In this document: positions 35,901 to 45,300 of the stretch, piece by piece
How the letters are laid out: the number at the start of each line of letters is the position of its first letter
Numbering within the stretch: position 1 is the first letter of the stretch
Origin: Bacteroidota bacterium
GTDB taxonomy: Bacteria; Bacteroidota; Ignavibacteria; UBA10030; UBA8401
Length of the DNA: 64,000 bases
Direction of reading: 5' to 3'
Assembly (NCBI GenBank): GCA_035506275.1
Contig: DATJPT010000009.1
Location: forward strand, 222,579 to 286,578
Made by a program: the position numbers and the translations under genes
The notes under the pieces: model-generated
What the model was told of the DNA's origin: nothing
Seen by the model: only the letters and a program-made list of their open reading frames with translations
The model's database searches: none

Positions 35901-38364
35901 CAAGAAGGGACATGCCGATTGGGTCGGATTTACAATTGATAATGGAGACTTTACTCACAGCCGGCGTCGAACTGTTCTCGCATCGAAGCCCGAAATTATA
36001 CGAATCCGAAAGCGTGCAATTTGAGATCGTTCCCCCCGCATCCGTGAACGTTACGAGGCCCCATGCAACAGAATTTTGATTGGGAAGACTGGACGTGTTC
36101 CCGCCGAACTTTAGAATGCAGCTGTCGAGTAAGCAGAAGGCGTCATCGCTGGTCCCCTGAAAACGAATCGTACTCCAGTCTCCGGCGCCGGGAAACGTTG
36201 CAGCCCCGTCGCCGTTCGTGTCGTGCGGATTGCCGACGTTGTCGTCTTTCAAGGAGGTAAACGTGACCATGCCTCCGGCTGCCGTCCCCTTAGCTTTGAA
36301 GCCGCCGTTGACATAGATTCCCGGTCCGCCCGACTTGACCACCACGCCGGGGGAAACCGTGACGTACACTCCCGAGTTGATCATGATGTCCCCCAGGAGC
36401 ACGTACGTGATATTGACGATCCCTGCCACCGTCCTCTGAGGGATCGTTCCGTTGGCGACGACATTTTCTCCGATAAGACCGAGAGCCGTCCACGCAACGT
36501 TCGTAAAAGTATTTCCGACGAATGCCGGGTTTGCCGCCGTGGAAATGGCGATGGGGGTAAAGTCAGTATTGAAGATCGAGTTATTATTGATGTGAGGGTT
36601 GGATGATAAAGCGGCGTAGATTCCGTAGCGCGCATTTCCGATCTGACAGTTGGAAATTGTCGGGCTGGCGTTGAGGATCGTGATTTCGCCTTTGTAATAG
36701 AAGGTCGAGTTGTATTGATAGAGATAATACGGTTCCAGGTCCGCGTACGTAATTCTGCAGTAATTCAAGACGGAGGCAGAATCGCTGTTGGGTTCGAAAA
36801 CGATTCCCGACCAGTCCCCAATGGCAGGGTTCGTGGCGGTTCCGTCCTTGTTGGTGTCATGCGGGTTTCCGAAAACATCGTCTTTGGCGGAGGTGAAAAC
36901 GATCAAGCTGTCAGACGTCCCGTTGGCGACAAGTTTTCCCTGGACGGCGATGTGCTGGTCGGGCGAGTACGCTTTGATCACGATCCCTTTATTGATGTTC
37001 AGCGTCTTTCCCGTTGGCACGACAACCGTACCGAGCAGGAGGTAGGTCACATTCGTCTTGCTCGTGACCGACCTGATGGGAAGCGACGCGTTTGCCGACA
37101 ACGTTTCGCCGATGATCCCGATGGCGTCGTAGGCGTTGTCGGAGAACGAAAATGCGTTGTTGTTGAATACCGGGTTGGCCGAGAATGACATCGCGATCGG
37201 CACGAGCTCGCTCGATCCGATGGTATTGTTGCTGAACATGGGACTCGAGGTTCCTTGGATCATCGCTCCGAAATGATTGTTTGCCATCGTGCAGCTGTCG
37301 ATGACCGGGTTTGCATTGTACATCGTCACGGCGCCGATTCCTCCGTACCCCGCGAAGCTGGCCGCGCAATATTTCATCACGCAAAGAGAGTCGACCGACT
37401 GATCTTCAAATACAACACCCCCCCAATCATTGACCGACGGCGCGGTTGTCGTTCCGTCACCGTTGGTGTCCCCGTCAAGGTTGTCATCCTTATATGAGGT
37501 GAAACTGATCGGATGATTGATCGAGCCTACGGCCGAAAAGCCGCCGTTGACGTTCAAGTGAGCTCCGTTGCCGAATTTCAGGACATTCCCTGCGCATACT
37601 GTCACTACAGCGCCACTGTTGATGTAAAAGTCCTGCAAAAAAACATACGGGATCGAAGCCGTGTCGAGCACCATGCTGCCGCTGTAAGTAAAGGCCATGT
37701 TGATCCCGTTGCTGGCGTTCGACATGAAATTGTTGACTCCGTTGAACAAGATCGCGGCGGTGCTTGCTCCACACCATACCGGCCATGAGCTGAACGATAT
37801 GGTCGAGGCATTCACTGTGGTCGTTGAAGTGCCGCTGAGAGAGAGACCGTTGCCCGATGCGTTCGATACGGTAGTACCTTGCAGCGTCAGGCTCCCCCCC
37901 ATGTTGACGATACAATCTTTGCTTGAATTCGATATTGAACATCCGTTGATCCATGCGCTGCCGCTGACAAGATAGAGGTCTGCCTGGACGCCCCCCGAGT
38001 ATTTGACCTGGCAGGTGTCGAGCAACGCTGTCCCTGCCATTCCGTAATTTCCAACTTGAATTCCGCTCCAATCTCCCTTTTGGGCAAAACCGCCTGCGGT
38101 GTCTTTGTTGGATGTGAACGCAGCCCAACGGGCATTTAAGTGTCCCAAAATATAGAGACCGGTGTTCGCCTGGAATCGCACCACGACTCCCGAATCAACC
38201 GTGAGCGTGTGCGGCGCATTGACGGTAACGTCGCCGGTTACGATGTACGGGTTGCCTGCCGGTGTAAGGACAGAGTCGGCGGCGATAGTGCCGGAAAGGT
38301 TTGTTTGAGCGTATCCTGTGCCGACAAAGAGGAAAAAAGAAATGATGATCGTAGAGATGCGCAT
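32926..38364 (-). CDS. Giant secreted T9SS protein: parallel beta-helix repeats with dockerin-like and cohesin-like domains
   Basis: A 1812-residue protein with a signal peptide (ISFFLFVGTGYAQ). Most of it (about 20-1490) is seven modules of about 200 residues, each with right-handed beta-helix strands (repeats such as NANPVIDSCTMANNHFG, NNNSIFN). Most modules also have a D-x-N-x-D-G loop: 298-304, 503-508, 715-720, 927-932, 1136-1141. Residues 1498-1558 form a dockerin-like pair (GDVSLNGYVQAYDASLILKY and ADVSGAMGITAYDASLVLQY). A cohesin-like domain is at about 1585-1712 and the T9SS sorting domain is at 1722-1812 (YPNPFNPSTTIGYQLPE). AAAGGAG precedes the ATG. Its function is unknown; polysaccharide binding or cleavage and surface assembly are possible. 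It and the next gene read in one direction, 53 bases apart. Confidence 0.92.
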   Translation of the reverse strand: MRISTIIISFFLFVGTGYAQTNLSGTIAADSVLTPAGNPYIVTGDVTVNAPHTLTVDSGVVVRFQANTGLYILGHLNARWAAFTSNKDTAGGFAQKGDWSGIQVGNYGMAGTALLDTCQVKYSGGVQADLYLVSGSAWINGCSISNSSKDCIVNMGGSLTLQGTTVSNASGNGLSLSGTSTTTVNASTISFSSWPVWCGASTAAILFNGVNNFMSNASNGINMAFTYSGSMVLDTASIPYVFLQDFYINSGAVVTVCAGNVLKFGNGAHLNVNGGFSAVGSINHPISFTSYKDDNLDGDTNGDGTTTAPSVNDWGGVVFEDQSVDSLCVMKYCAASFAGYGGIGAVTMYNANPVIDSCTMANNHFGAMIQGTSSPMFSNNTIGSSELVPIAMSFSANPVFNNNAFSFSDNAYDAIGIIGETLSANASLPIRSVTSKTNVTYLLLGTVVVPTGKTLNINKGIVIKAYSPDQHIAVQGKLVANGTSDSLIVFTSAKDDVFGNPHDTNKDGTATNPAIGDWSGIVFEPNSDSASVLNYCRITYADLEPYYLYQYNSTFYYKGEITILNASPTISNCQIGNARYGIYAALSSNPHINNNSIFNTDFTPIAISTAANPAFVGNTFTNVAWTALGLIGENVVANGTIPQRTVAGIVNITYVLLGDIMINSGVYVTVSPGVVVKSGGPGIYVNGGFKAKGTAAGGMVTFTSLKDDNVGNPHDTNGDGAATFPGAGDWSTIRFQGTSDDAFCLLDSCILKFGGNTSSLPNQNSVAWGLVTFTDAGGTISNCTLSDSYNFGLRCENSSTPAVSKVSIINCKSDPIGMSLLANPVFSNITFTANLSKGIRILEGTLSSDAILATRNIAGITNVGYMIDQLIVAPGAVLTIQPGVVIKFIYNYYYSYGIMVEGALIANGTPSQPIVFTSFKDDSNGGDTNNDGNATTPNPGDWSSVDFTASSSDSLNSLQYCYFRYGGVFPYALSGDMSYKWALLRVYDAYVNVNHCTFEQSGTAGVGVFGSAHPSLVNSNIYNVKSTPVALSMFSNPSFSTDSALNVGYMALGVVPETYSFDATVPVRNFGGYNDITYFLFSTCSINTGTTITVPAGIVFKNGQWVVNGGLTIKGTSSNPDVFTDPADDAYGNPKDTNGDGSATKPTIQSFSRITFNDVSVDSICAVRYGIFRFTDVGVSLQQAAPAITHCIFDSDNWGVSLNSVSTPSLDSCLFRNLVFAPMDISLVSYPRSTLADSICGTTYKAIGVITETLASDVTLAKRTFGGIHGIPYFFNDYTVGSNAVLTIAPGVILKFTPGTGMNVNKGLIAVGAASADSTIVFTDIRDDFYGGDTNSDTTTSHPTDTYWNGNWSYAYQGWTGISFADQSLDPMCTLSHCAFRYAGINQTWINNMYMYGAAVMAFNASPTITYSSLTNNGNGVAAFGSSNPAVNYCDIYNNLDNGINNVNKSFDLDARWNWWGNNSGPTNAGNPDGTGQTVTDSVNYVPFLGSGSANPIAGDVSLNGYVQAYDASLILKYVVNPSGDTLNAIQQSVADVSGAMGITAYDASLVLQYVVGLINVFPSEIASSTKQLSRQGKELIALEKATHALLTVESTGAGRGDSLVVMLDLQNAAGVASAEITLKYDPSVFTFLKGGTTDASNGFSFESFSNQAAGTTKLALAGTGVMKNSGAFAYAAFRVSNDVRGTIDSKIEVERFVANETDLTSSAAAGSIKVVGKPTSYSLDQNYPNPFNPSTTIGYQLPEDNTHVRLTIYSMTGQAVKTLVDENQKAGTYRVVWNGTNNAGAHISSGVYFYRMTAGKFVQVKKLLLLK

Positions 38365-39185
38365 GGCAGACTCCTTTTCTTGCTGAAGTACAATCGGATT
38401 GGAAGTAGATCTTCTGGGATGTTCTTATCGATGGGAAGAAGCACAATTTCCATGGTTTCGGTAGCGTGCAGATTCGGGCTCAAGGTCACCTGCCTGGAGC
38501 CATTCGTGCCCATCCTCACATGGAATTAACGTCGACACAGAAGGTGCGATTCTCGCGGATGTAAACTGAAGCGGAAAATTCTTTGAAAGCGGAATTCCTA
38601 CCCGGGATTCATCGCGCCCCGCACGTCAACCTGCGGGACCGTTGCGATACGATGAAACCTCTCTTGCCTAAAAAACATGACATGTTGCGTTAGCTCGATG
38701 GTGATCTTCTCGGGTAGAAAAAAAGTGGTCCGTTGATCGGTTCAATGAAGCTGATTTTTCCTGATGCTCAGATTCGCGCCTTCTGCTGCTTGGGTCGTTA
38801 ATTCGAATCAGTCTGAAATAACGCTGATGAACTTGAAAAAGCGTACTAAACAACATGCACTTATTCAGTGACACCTATCAATGTAATCAAAGATTTTTCA
38901 AGAAGTCAATACGCTGGCTTTTTTAAATGCCGATTTATTCAATTGTGAATCGCGAAGCCACACGCAATTTGTTTCTCCTCACTTGCTTAGCGTTGCCGTC
39001 TTTTGTATCTTCTACCTGAGAGTAATTTCAGCGTTGAATGATGTAAAACCGCTCGTGCAGCCCATCTGAAAAAAATCGCGAAGCTTGTGTGTCATTTGTA
39101 AGCGGTCATTGTTCTCTGAGTTCTGTCTCCTGAATTCTGTATTCAAGCTTTATTTTCCTCCTTATTAAGATCGATCGAATACCAT
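38365..39185. other. Non-coding divergent interval between the giant T9SS gene and proS
   Basis: About 820 bases, AT-richer than the genes around. It should hold the promoters for the secreted-protein genes on the minus strand and for proS on the plus strand. A short inverted repeat (ATTCA-4-TGAAT) occurs near 38938. Short open frames here (for example 38668-38874 minus) have no recognisable product and no good start. No RNA gene was found. Confidence 0.5.
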
Positions 39186-40886
39186 ATGCGATTTTCTAAA
39201 GGCTTTCTACCGACCGTCAAAGAAGTTCCCGCCGATGCCGTTATCCCGAGCCACCAGCTCATGCTGCGCGCCGGATTGATGAGGCCGCTGGCCGCAGGTA
39301 TTTATTCGTTTCTCCCTCTCGGGTACGCTGTGATGAAAAAAGTCATCCAGATCGTTCGCGAAGAAATGGATGCGATCGGGGGACAGGAATTTTTCCTTCC
39401 GGCATTGAACCCGATAGAGCTGTGGGAAGAGACCGGCCGCGTGGCGGCATTCGGCGATACGATGTTTCATCTGAAGAATCGCCCGCTGGTCCTGGCGCCG
39501 ACTCATGAAGAAGTGATCGCTTCGATCGCGAAAAATCATATTAGATCCTACAAAGAGCTTCCGCAGATCTGGTACCAGATCCAGACAAAGTTCCGCAATG
39601 AGCCGAGGCCGAAATCGGGAGTTCTGCGGGGCAGGCAATTCTTAATGAAGGATTCGTACAGCCTCGATGCTGCATGGGAAGGATTGGACAAAAGCTACGA
39701 CCTCCACGCGAAGGCGTACAGAAATATTTATTCCCGCTGCGGGCTGAATTTCTTTGTTGTCGGTGCATCAAGCGGCGCAATGGGAGGGAGCGGCTCGCAG
39801 GAGTTTATGGTCGAATCCGACGCCGGCGAAGATACGGTTGCGCTTTGCGACAACTGCCGCTATGCCGCGAACGTTGAAGTGGCCAGTTCCGGAGCTGCAC
39901 GAGCGGCGCGTGTCCCTGAAAATAAATCGGTAGAAGAGATCTATACCCCCAATATTAAGACGATCGACGAGCTTGCGAAATTTCTCCATGTGGACACGAA
40001 GTTGTGCGCGAAATCCCTTGTCTATATCAGCGGAGGGAAACCGGTCCTCGTTTTCATGATGGGAAATGATCAGTTGAATGAGACAAAGCTCCAGTCGGTC
40101 CTCAATGCCGACGTGCGGCCTGCAGAGCCCGGAGAATTGGCCGCCCTGACCGGCGCCGACGCCGGGTCGATCGGCCCGATCGGGTTGAAAACGAAATTTA
40201 AGATCATCGCGGATAAACGGCTCGAGGGAGCGAACGGACTCATCAGCGGCGCGAACAAAAACGATTATCACTACGCAAATATCGACTTCAACCGGGACGT
40301 AAAGATCGAAGCGTATGTCGATGTGCGGACGGTGGAACACGGCGAGCCGTGCCCAAATTGCTCAAAGCCTCTCCGGATCGTGAAGGGCATTGAAGCCGGG
40401 CATATTTTCAAGCTTGGGACAAAATACTCGGTCAGCCTGAAGGCGAACTTCCTCGATGACCAGGGGAAAGAGCAGCCGATCATCATGGGGAGCTACGGCA
40501 TCGGCATCGACCGTATCATCGCCTGCCATATCGAACAGCATCACGACGACAAAGGGATCATCTGGACCAGGTCCATTGCTCCCTATGATGTTCATCTCAT
40601 CTGCGTCAATGTAAATTCGGATTCCGTCAAAGCGAAGTCCGAAGAGCTCTACGAACAGCTGCTGGAAAAGAACATCTCCGTATTGTATGATGACCGGACA
40701 AACGTTACGCCGGGATTCAAGTTCAACGACGCCGATCTACTCGGAATGCCGTTGCAGGTCGTGGTGGGGGAAAAGAGCCTTAAGAACAATCAGATCGAAC
40801 TGAAGGAGCGTTCGACGGGGAAGCGATGGACAGTTCCCGTTGAAAACCTTCTCCAGGAAGTGAGCAATCTTGTCCAGAGTCAATGA
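39186..40886 (+). CDS. proS: Prolyl-tRNA synthetase (bacterial type)
   Basis: The 566-residue enzyme charges tRNA-Pro with proline. Motif 2 of class II synthetases is seen in RNEPRPKSGVLRGRQFLMKDSYS and motif 3 in GSYGIGIDRIIA. The long insertion domain between motifs 2 and 3 (about residues 230-390, with SLVYISGGKPVLVFMMGNDQLNE) marks the bacterial type with a YbaK-like editing domain. The anticodon-binding domain follows (about 465-560). Its last codon overlaps the aldehyde dehydrogenase start by 4 bases (ATGA). Confidence 0.97.
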   Translation: MRFSKGFLPTVKEVPADAVIPSHQLMLRAGLMRPLAAGIYSFLPLGYAVMKKVIQIVREEMDAIGGQEFFLPALNPIELWEETGRVAAFGDTMFHLKNRPLVLAPTHEEVIASIAKNHIRSYKELPQIWYQIQTKFRNEPRPKSGVLRGRQFLMKDSYSLDAAWEGLDKSYDLHAKAYRNIYSRCGLNFFVVGASSGAMGGSGSQEFMVESDAGEDTVALCDNCRYAANVEVASSGAARAARVPENKSVEEIYTPNIKTIDELAKFLHVDTKLCAKSLVYISGGKPVLVFMMGNDQLNETKLQSVLNADVRPAEPGELAALTGADAGSIGPIGLKTKFKIIADKRLEGANGLISGANKNDYHYANIDFNRDVKIEAYVDVRTVEHGEPCPNCSKPLRIVKGIEAGHIFKLGTKYSVSLKANFLDDQGKEQPIIMGSYGIGIDRIIACHIEQHHDDKGIIWTRSIAPYDVHLICVNVNSDSVKAKSEELYEQLLEKNISVLYDDRTNVTPGFKFNDADLLGMPLQVVVGEKSLKNNQIELKERSTGKRWTVPVENLLQEVSNLVQSQ

Positions 40887-42304
40887 CGAAGCAGTTTGAT
40901 TTTCTCGTTGCCGGCGAATGGCGCTCTTCCGACGACAAAGCGTACATCGCAAACCCGTTCAACGGGAGTGCTGTCGGTGTCGTATCCCTGGCAGGCAAGA
41001 GCGATGTCGATGAAGCCATCCGGCGCTCGGTGACTGCTTATTCCTCGATGCGGGCGCTCTCCGGGTATGAGCGGGCAAAAATTCTGTCGAGGATCGCGCA
41101 ATCAATATCCGACCGGCGCGCTGTGTTCGCCGAATTGATCTCCAATGAATCGGGGAAGCCGATCCGGTTCTCAAATGCGGAAGTCGATCGGGCAATATCG
41201 ACGTTTTCGGCCGCGTCGGAAGAAGCGACGCGCATTGAGGGCGAGGTGATTCCCCTTGACTCCACAAGCACTGTTAAAAATCGGCAGGGGATCGTGACAC
41301 GGTTTCCCATCGGGCCGATCGCCTGCATTTCCCCGTTCAACTTTCCGTTGAACCTTATCGCCCACAAGGTCGCCCCGGCCATTGCCGCCGGCAACAGTTT
41401 TATCATCAAGCCTCCGCCGCAAACCCCGCTGACGTCTCTCGTGCTCGGCGAATGTCTGCTTGAATCGGGACTTCCCCGGGAGACGATCAACATTCTCCCG
41501 GCATCGAACGCTTCTGCCGAACTGTTGGTCACCGATCCGCGCATCGCGATGCTGAGCTTTACCGGAAGCGCCCGTGTCGGCTGGGATCTCAAACAGAAAG
41601 CCGGAAAGAAAAGAGTAGTGCTCGAGCTTGGCGGCAACGCAGCTGTCATCGTCGATCATCAGGCCGACCTCAATCTTGCGATCGAGCGGTGTGTGCTCGG
41701 AGCCTTTGCGTACGCCGGACAAGTGTGCATTAAAGTGCAAAGAATTTACGTCCACAAAAATGTGTGGAGAGAGTTCGAAATACCATTTCTTGAAGCCTGT
41801 TCGGAAGTAAAGGTCGGCAATCCTCTGGAAGACGATACTATCGTTGGACCGATGATCAGCCTCGCAGAGGCTGAAAGAGTTGAAGCGTGGGTGAAGGAAG
41901 CTGTTGAGGAAGGAGCGGCGGTCGCATGGGGGGGTAAAAGAAAAGGGTCAATGTTCGAGCCGACGGTGCTGGATAACGTCAAACCGTCTATGAAGGTTTG
42001 CAGCGAGGAAGTATTCGGTCCTGTGGTGACGTTGACAAAAGTCAATTCGCTCGAAGATGCCGTTGAAGAAGTCAACAACTCCCGTTATGGATTGCAAGCC
42101 GGAATTTTTTCCCATCATATGAGTTCCATCATGTATGCGTACAAGCATCTCGACGTTGGCGGCGTGATAGCGAACGACTATCCGACATTTCGCGTCGATA
42201 CGATGCCGTACGGCGGTGTGAAGGATTCCGGCATCGGCCGCGAAGGCGTTCGCTATGCGATTCAGGAAATGACGGAACGCAAACTTCTAGTGCTGGAAAT
42301 TTAA
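40883..42304 (+). CDS. Aldehyde dehydrogenase family protein
   Basis: A 473-residue NAD(P)-dependent aldehyde dehydrogenase. The catalytic Cys is C282 in GQVCIKVQRIYVH, and the general base is E248 in VVLELGGNAAVIV. The cofactor loop is TGSARVGWDLK at 228-238, and the substrate tunnel start is ISPFNFPLNLIAHKVAPAIAAGN (149-171). The FNFPLN form and the ATRIEGEVIPLDS strand near 115-127 are typical of the non-phosphorylating glyceraldehyde-3-phosphate/lactaldehyde-type branch. The substrate cannot be fixed. The start overlaps proS by 4 bases, so it is co-translated with it; no pathway partner is next to it. Confidence 0.9.
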   Translation: MTKQFDFLVAGEWRSSDDKAYIANPFNGSAVGVVSLAGKSDVDEAIRRSVTAYSSMRALSGYERAKILSRIAQSISDRRAVFAELISNESGKPIRFSNAEVDRAISTFSAASEEATRIEGEVIPLDSTSTVKNRQGIVTRFPIGPIACISPFNFPLNLIAHKVAPAIAAGNSFIIKPPPQTPLTSLVLGECLLESGLPRETINILPASNASAELLVTDPRIAMLSFTGSARVGWDLKQKAGKKRVVLELGGNAAVIVDHQADLNLAIERCVLGAFAYAGQVCIKVQRIYVHKNVWREFEIPFLEACSEVKVGNPLEDDTIVGPMISLAEAERVEAWVKEAVEEGAAVAWGGKRKGSMFEPTVLDNVKPSMKVCSEEVFGPVVTLTKVNSLEDAVEEVNNSRYGLQAGIFSHHMSSIMYAYKHLDVGGVIANDYPTFRVDTMPYGGVKDSGIGREGVRYAIQEMTERKLLVLEI

Positions 42305-42351
42305 GTCCATGTCCGATATTATAGCAAACACTTAAACCCAAGAAGCATTCC

Positions 42352-45300
42352 GTGCCTCAGTTCATCCATCTCCACAACCACACTCATTACAGTCTCCTGG
42401 ACGGCGCGACGACCGTAGAATCGCTGTTGAACGCCGCGCTCGAGCATAAGATGCCGGCCGTTGCGCTTACCGACCACGGCGTCATGTCCGGAGCGATTGA
42501 ATTCTATAAGAAAGCGAAAAAGAAGGGGATCAAACCGATCATCGGGTCGGAGTTTTACATCGTGACGAAAGGGAGCCGATTCGACCGGGGACAGATGTCG
42601 CAATCCGATACCTTGCGCGGCGAAGCAAAATCAAAGGGGCGGGGCGTGTATCATCACCTCGTCCTGTTGGCAAAGAATGAAAAGGGGTACCGAAATCTCC
42701 TCAAACTTACGACCCTGGCCCACACTGAGGGTTTCTATTATAAGCCGAGGATCGATTTCGAGCTCCTGACAAAGTACCATGAAGACATTGTTGCTCTCTC
42801 AGCCTGCGCCAATGGGGTGGTCGCTGCGCATCTGGTCAATAACAATTATGCCGAAGCGGCGGAGATCGCGGGGATGTACAAGGGACTCCTTGGCGACGAT
42901 TTTTACCTCGAGATCCAGAATCATCACACTGAGGTAGAAAAGAATGTCCTGGAAGGAATGCCGCGGCTATCGAAAGAACTTGGCATCAAGCTGATCGCTA
43001 CCAACGACGTTCATTATATCAAGCCCGAACATGCCGTTGCACACAATATCATGCTTCTCATCCCGGATGCGAGCAGCACAAACGCCCCTGATATTTCCAA
43101 GCTCCGCTACGGCACGGACCAGATCTATTTCAAATCGGCAGAGGAAATGTCGGAGCTCTTCAGGGATTATCCCGGAGCGATCGAGAACACGCTTGAAGTT
43201 GCGGAGAAGTGCAACCTCGAGCTGGACATGAAAACGAATTTCATGCCGAAGTTCCCCATTCCTTCCGATGCCGGCGTTTCTACGCTTGACGACTATCTCG
43301 ATAAGCTCTCGTTGGAAGGTTTGCGCAGCCGGTATGCTGAGATCACTCCCTCGATCGAATCGCGAATGACCCATGAACTTGGGGTGATCCGCAAGATGGG
43401 ATACTCCGGGTATTTTCTGATCGTGGCCGATTTCATCCGGGCTGCGCGCGAGATGGGCGTCATGGTCGGGCCCGGGAGAGGAAGCGCCGCCGGAAGCCTT
43501 GTCTCGTACTCGCTTGGGATCACGAACGTCGACCCGCTGAAATACGACCTTCTGTTCGAACGTTTTCTCAACCCCGACCGTATCAGCATGCCGGATATTG
43601 ACGTCGATTTTTCGGACAACAAACGCGAAAAGGTCATCGACTATGTCAGGAATAAATACGGCGAAGAATCGGTCTCTCAGATCATCACCTTCGGTACGCT
43701 TTCTTCCCGCGCGGTATTGAAGGACGTCGCGCGCGTGCTCGGCATTCCTCTTTCGGTGGTCGAGCCGATCACGAAGCAGATCCCCGTCAATCAGGGGAAG
43801 GTCATGCCGATCGCCGAAGCGCTCGAGTCGGTCCCCGAACTGAAATCATTCCGCGAAAGCAAAGACCCGAAGATTCAGATGCTGATCCAGGTCTCAAAGG
43901 TTCTCGAAGGGATGAACCGCAACGCATCGACCCATGCGGCAGGAGTTGTCATCGCGCCGGCGGCCATCAGCAATTTTGTGCCGATGTATAAGTCGCCTTC
44001 CACCGAACTCATGACGCAGTATACGATGAAGGACCTGGAGGACGCCGGATTGCTCAAGATGGATTTTCTCGGCCTTCGGACGCTGACGGTCCTCGAAAAT
44101 GCGCTTGACCTGATCGCTAAAAACCACAACGTGAGGATCAACCTGGACGCGCTTCCTGAAACGGATCAAAAGACCTTTGAGCTGTTTCATAAAGGCCAGA
44201 CCGTTGCGGTCTTTCAGTTTGAAAGTTCGGGAATGCAGGATTGGCTCCGCAAGCTTCGTCCGACGTCGATCAGCGATCTCGTTGCGATGAATGCGCTGTA
44301 TCGTCCGGGGCCGATGGAGAACATCGGCGACTTCATCAAGCGGAAACACGGCCAGCAAAAGATCGAATATCTCCACCCGAAAATGGAAGAAACGCTCCGG
44401 GAAACGTACGGCGTCATCGTGTACCAGGAACAGGTCATGAGGATCGCGAGCGACATTGCCGGTTATACTCTTGCTGAAGCCGACCTGATGCGCAGAGCAA
44501 TGGGGAAGAAGGACAAGGCGGCGATGGCGGCGCAAAAGAATAAATTCATTGAGGGGGCCAAGAGGACGAACGCCATCGGACAGAAGCTTGCAGAAGAGAT
44601 CTACGACCTTATCGAAAAGTTCGCTTCGTACGGCTTCAACAAATCACACAGCGTGGCGTATTCCGTCGTCGCTTACCAGACGGCGTATTTGAAGGCGCAT
44701 TATCCCGCCGAATACATGGCGGCGACGTTAACGTCGGAAATCGGGAATACGGACAAGATCGTTCTGCTCATCGACGATTGCAGAAAATTGGGAATCGAGG
44801 TGCTTCCGCCGGACGTTAACGAGAGCGAGCCGACTTTCTCGGTATCAAAGAACGGCATTCGTTTCGGAATGGCCGGGATTAAGAACGTGGGCGTGAATGC
44901 GGTCGAGGCGATCATCCATGCCCGCGAAGGGGGAAAAAAGTTTACCTCGCTTTTCGATTTCTGCAAAGGCGTCGACCTCCGGGTCGTCAACAAGAAAACG
45001 ATCGAAAGCCTGATCCTTGCCGGCGCTTTTGATTCGATCAACAGGAACCGGGCGCAAATGCTGAACGCCGTCGAACAGACGATCGCCGCCGCACAAAATA
45101 TCCAAACCCATACGGAACGGGGACAATCCAGCCTCTTTGACGGTGCCGGGACAAAAGATTCGCCCCTCAGCGCCCCGCCCCTTCCGCTCGTTCAGATGTG
45201 GACCGAGTCGGAAAAATTGTCGAACGAGAAGGCCGTCCTTGGTTTTTATGTTTCAGGCCATCCTCTGTTGAAATACGAGAATGAGATCAACTCGTTTGCA

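Noticed and set aside
38668..38874. A 68-codon minus-strand frame in the interval before proS.
   Set aside because: No ribosome binding site, no recognisable family, AT-rich intergenic composition.
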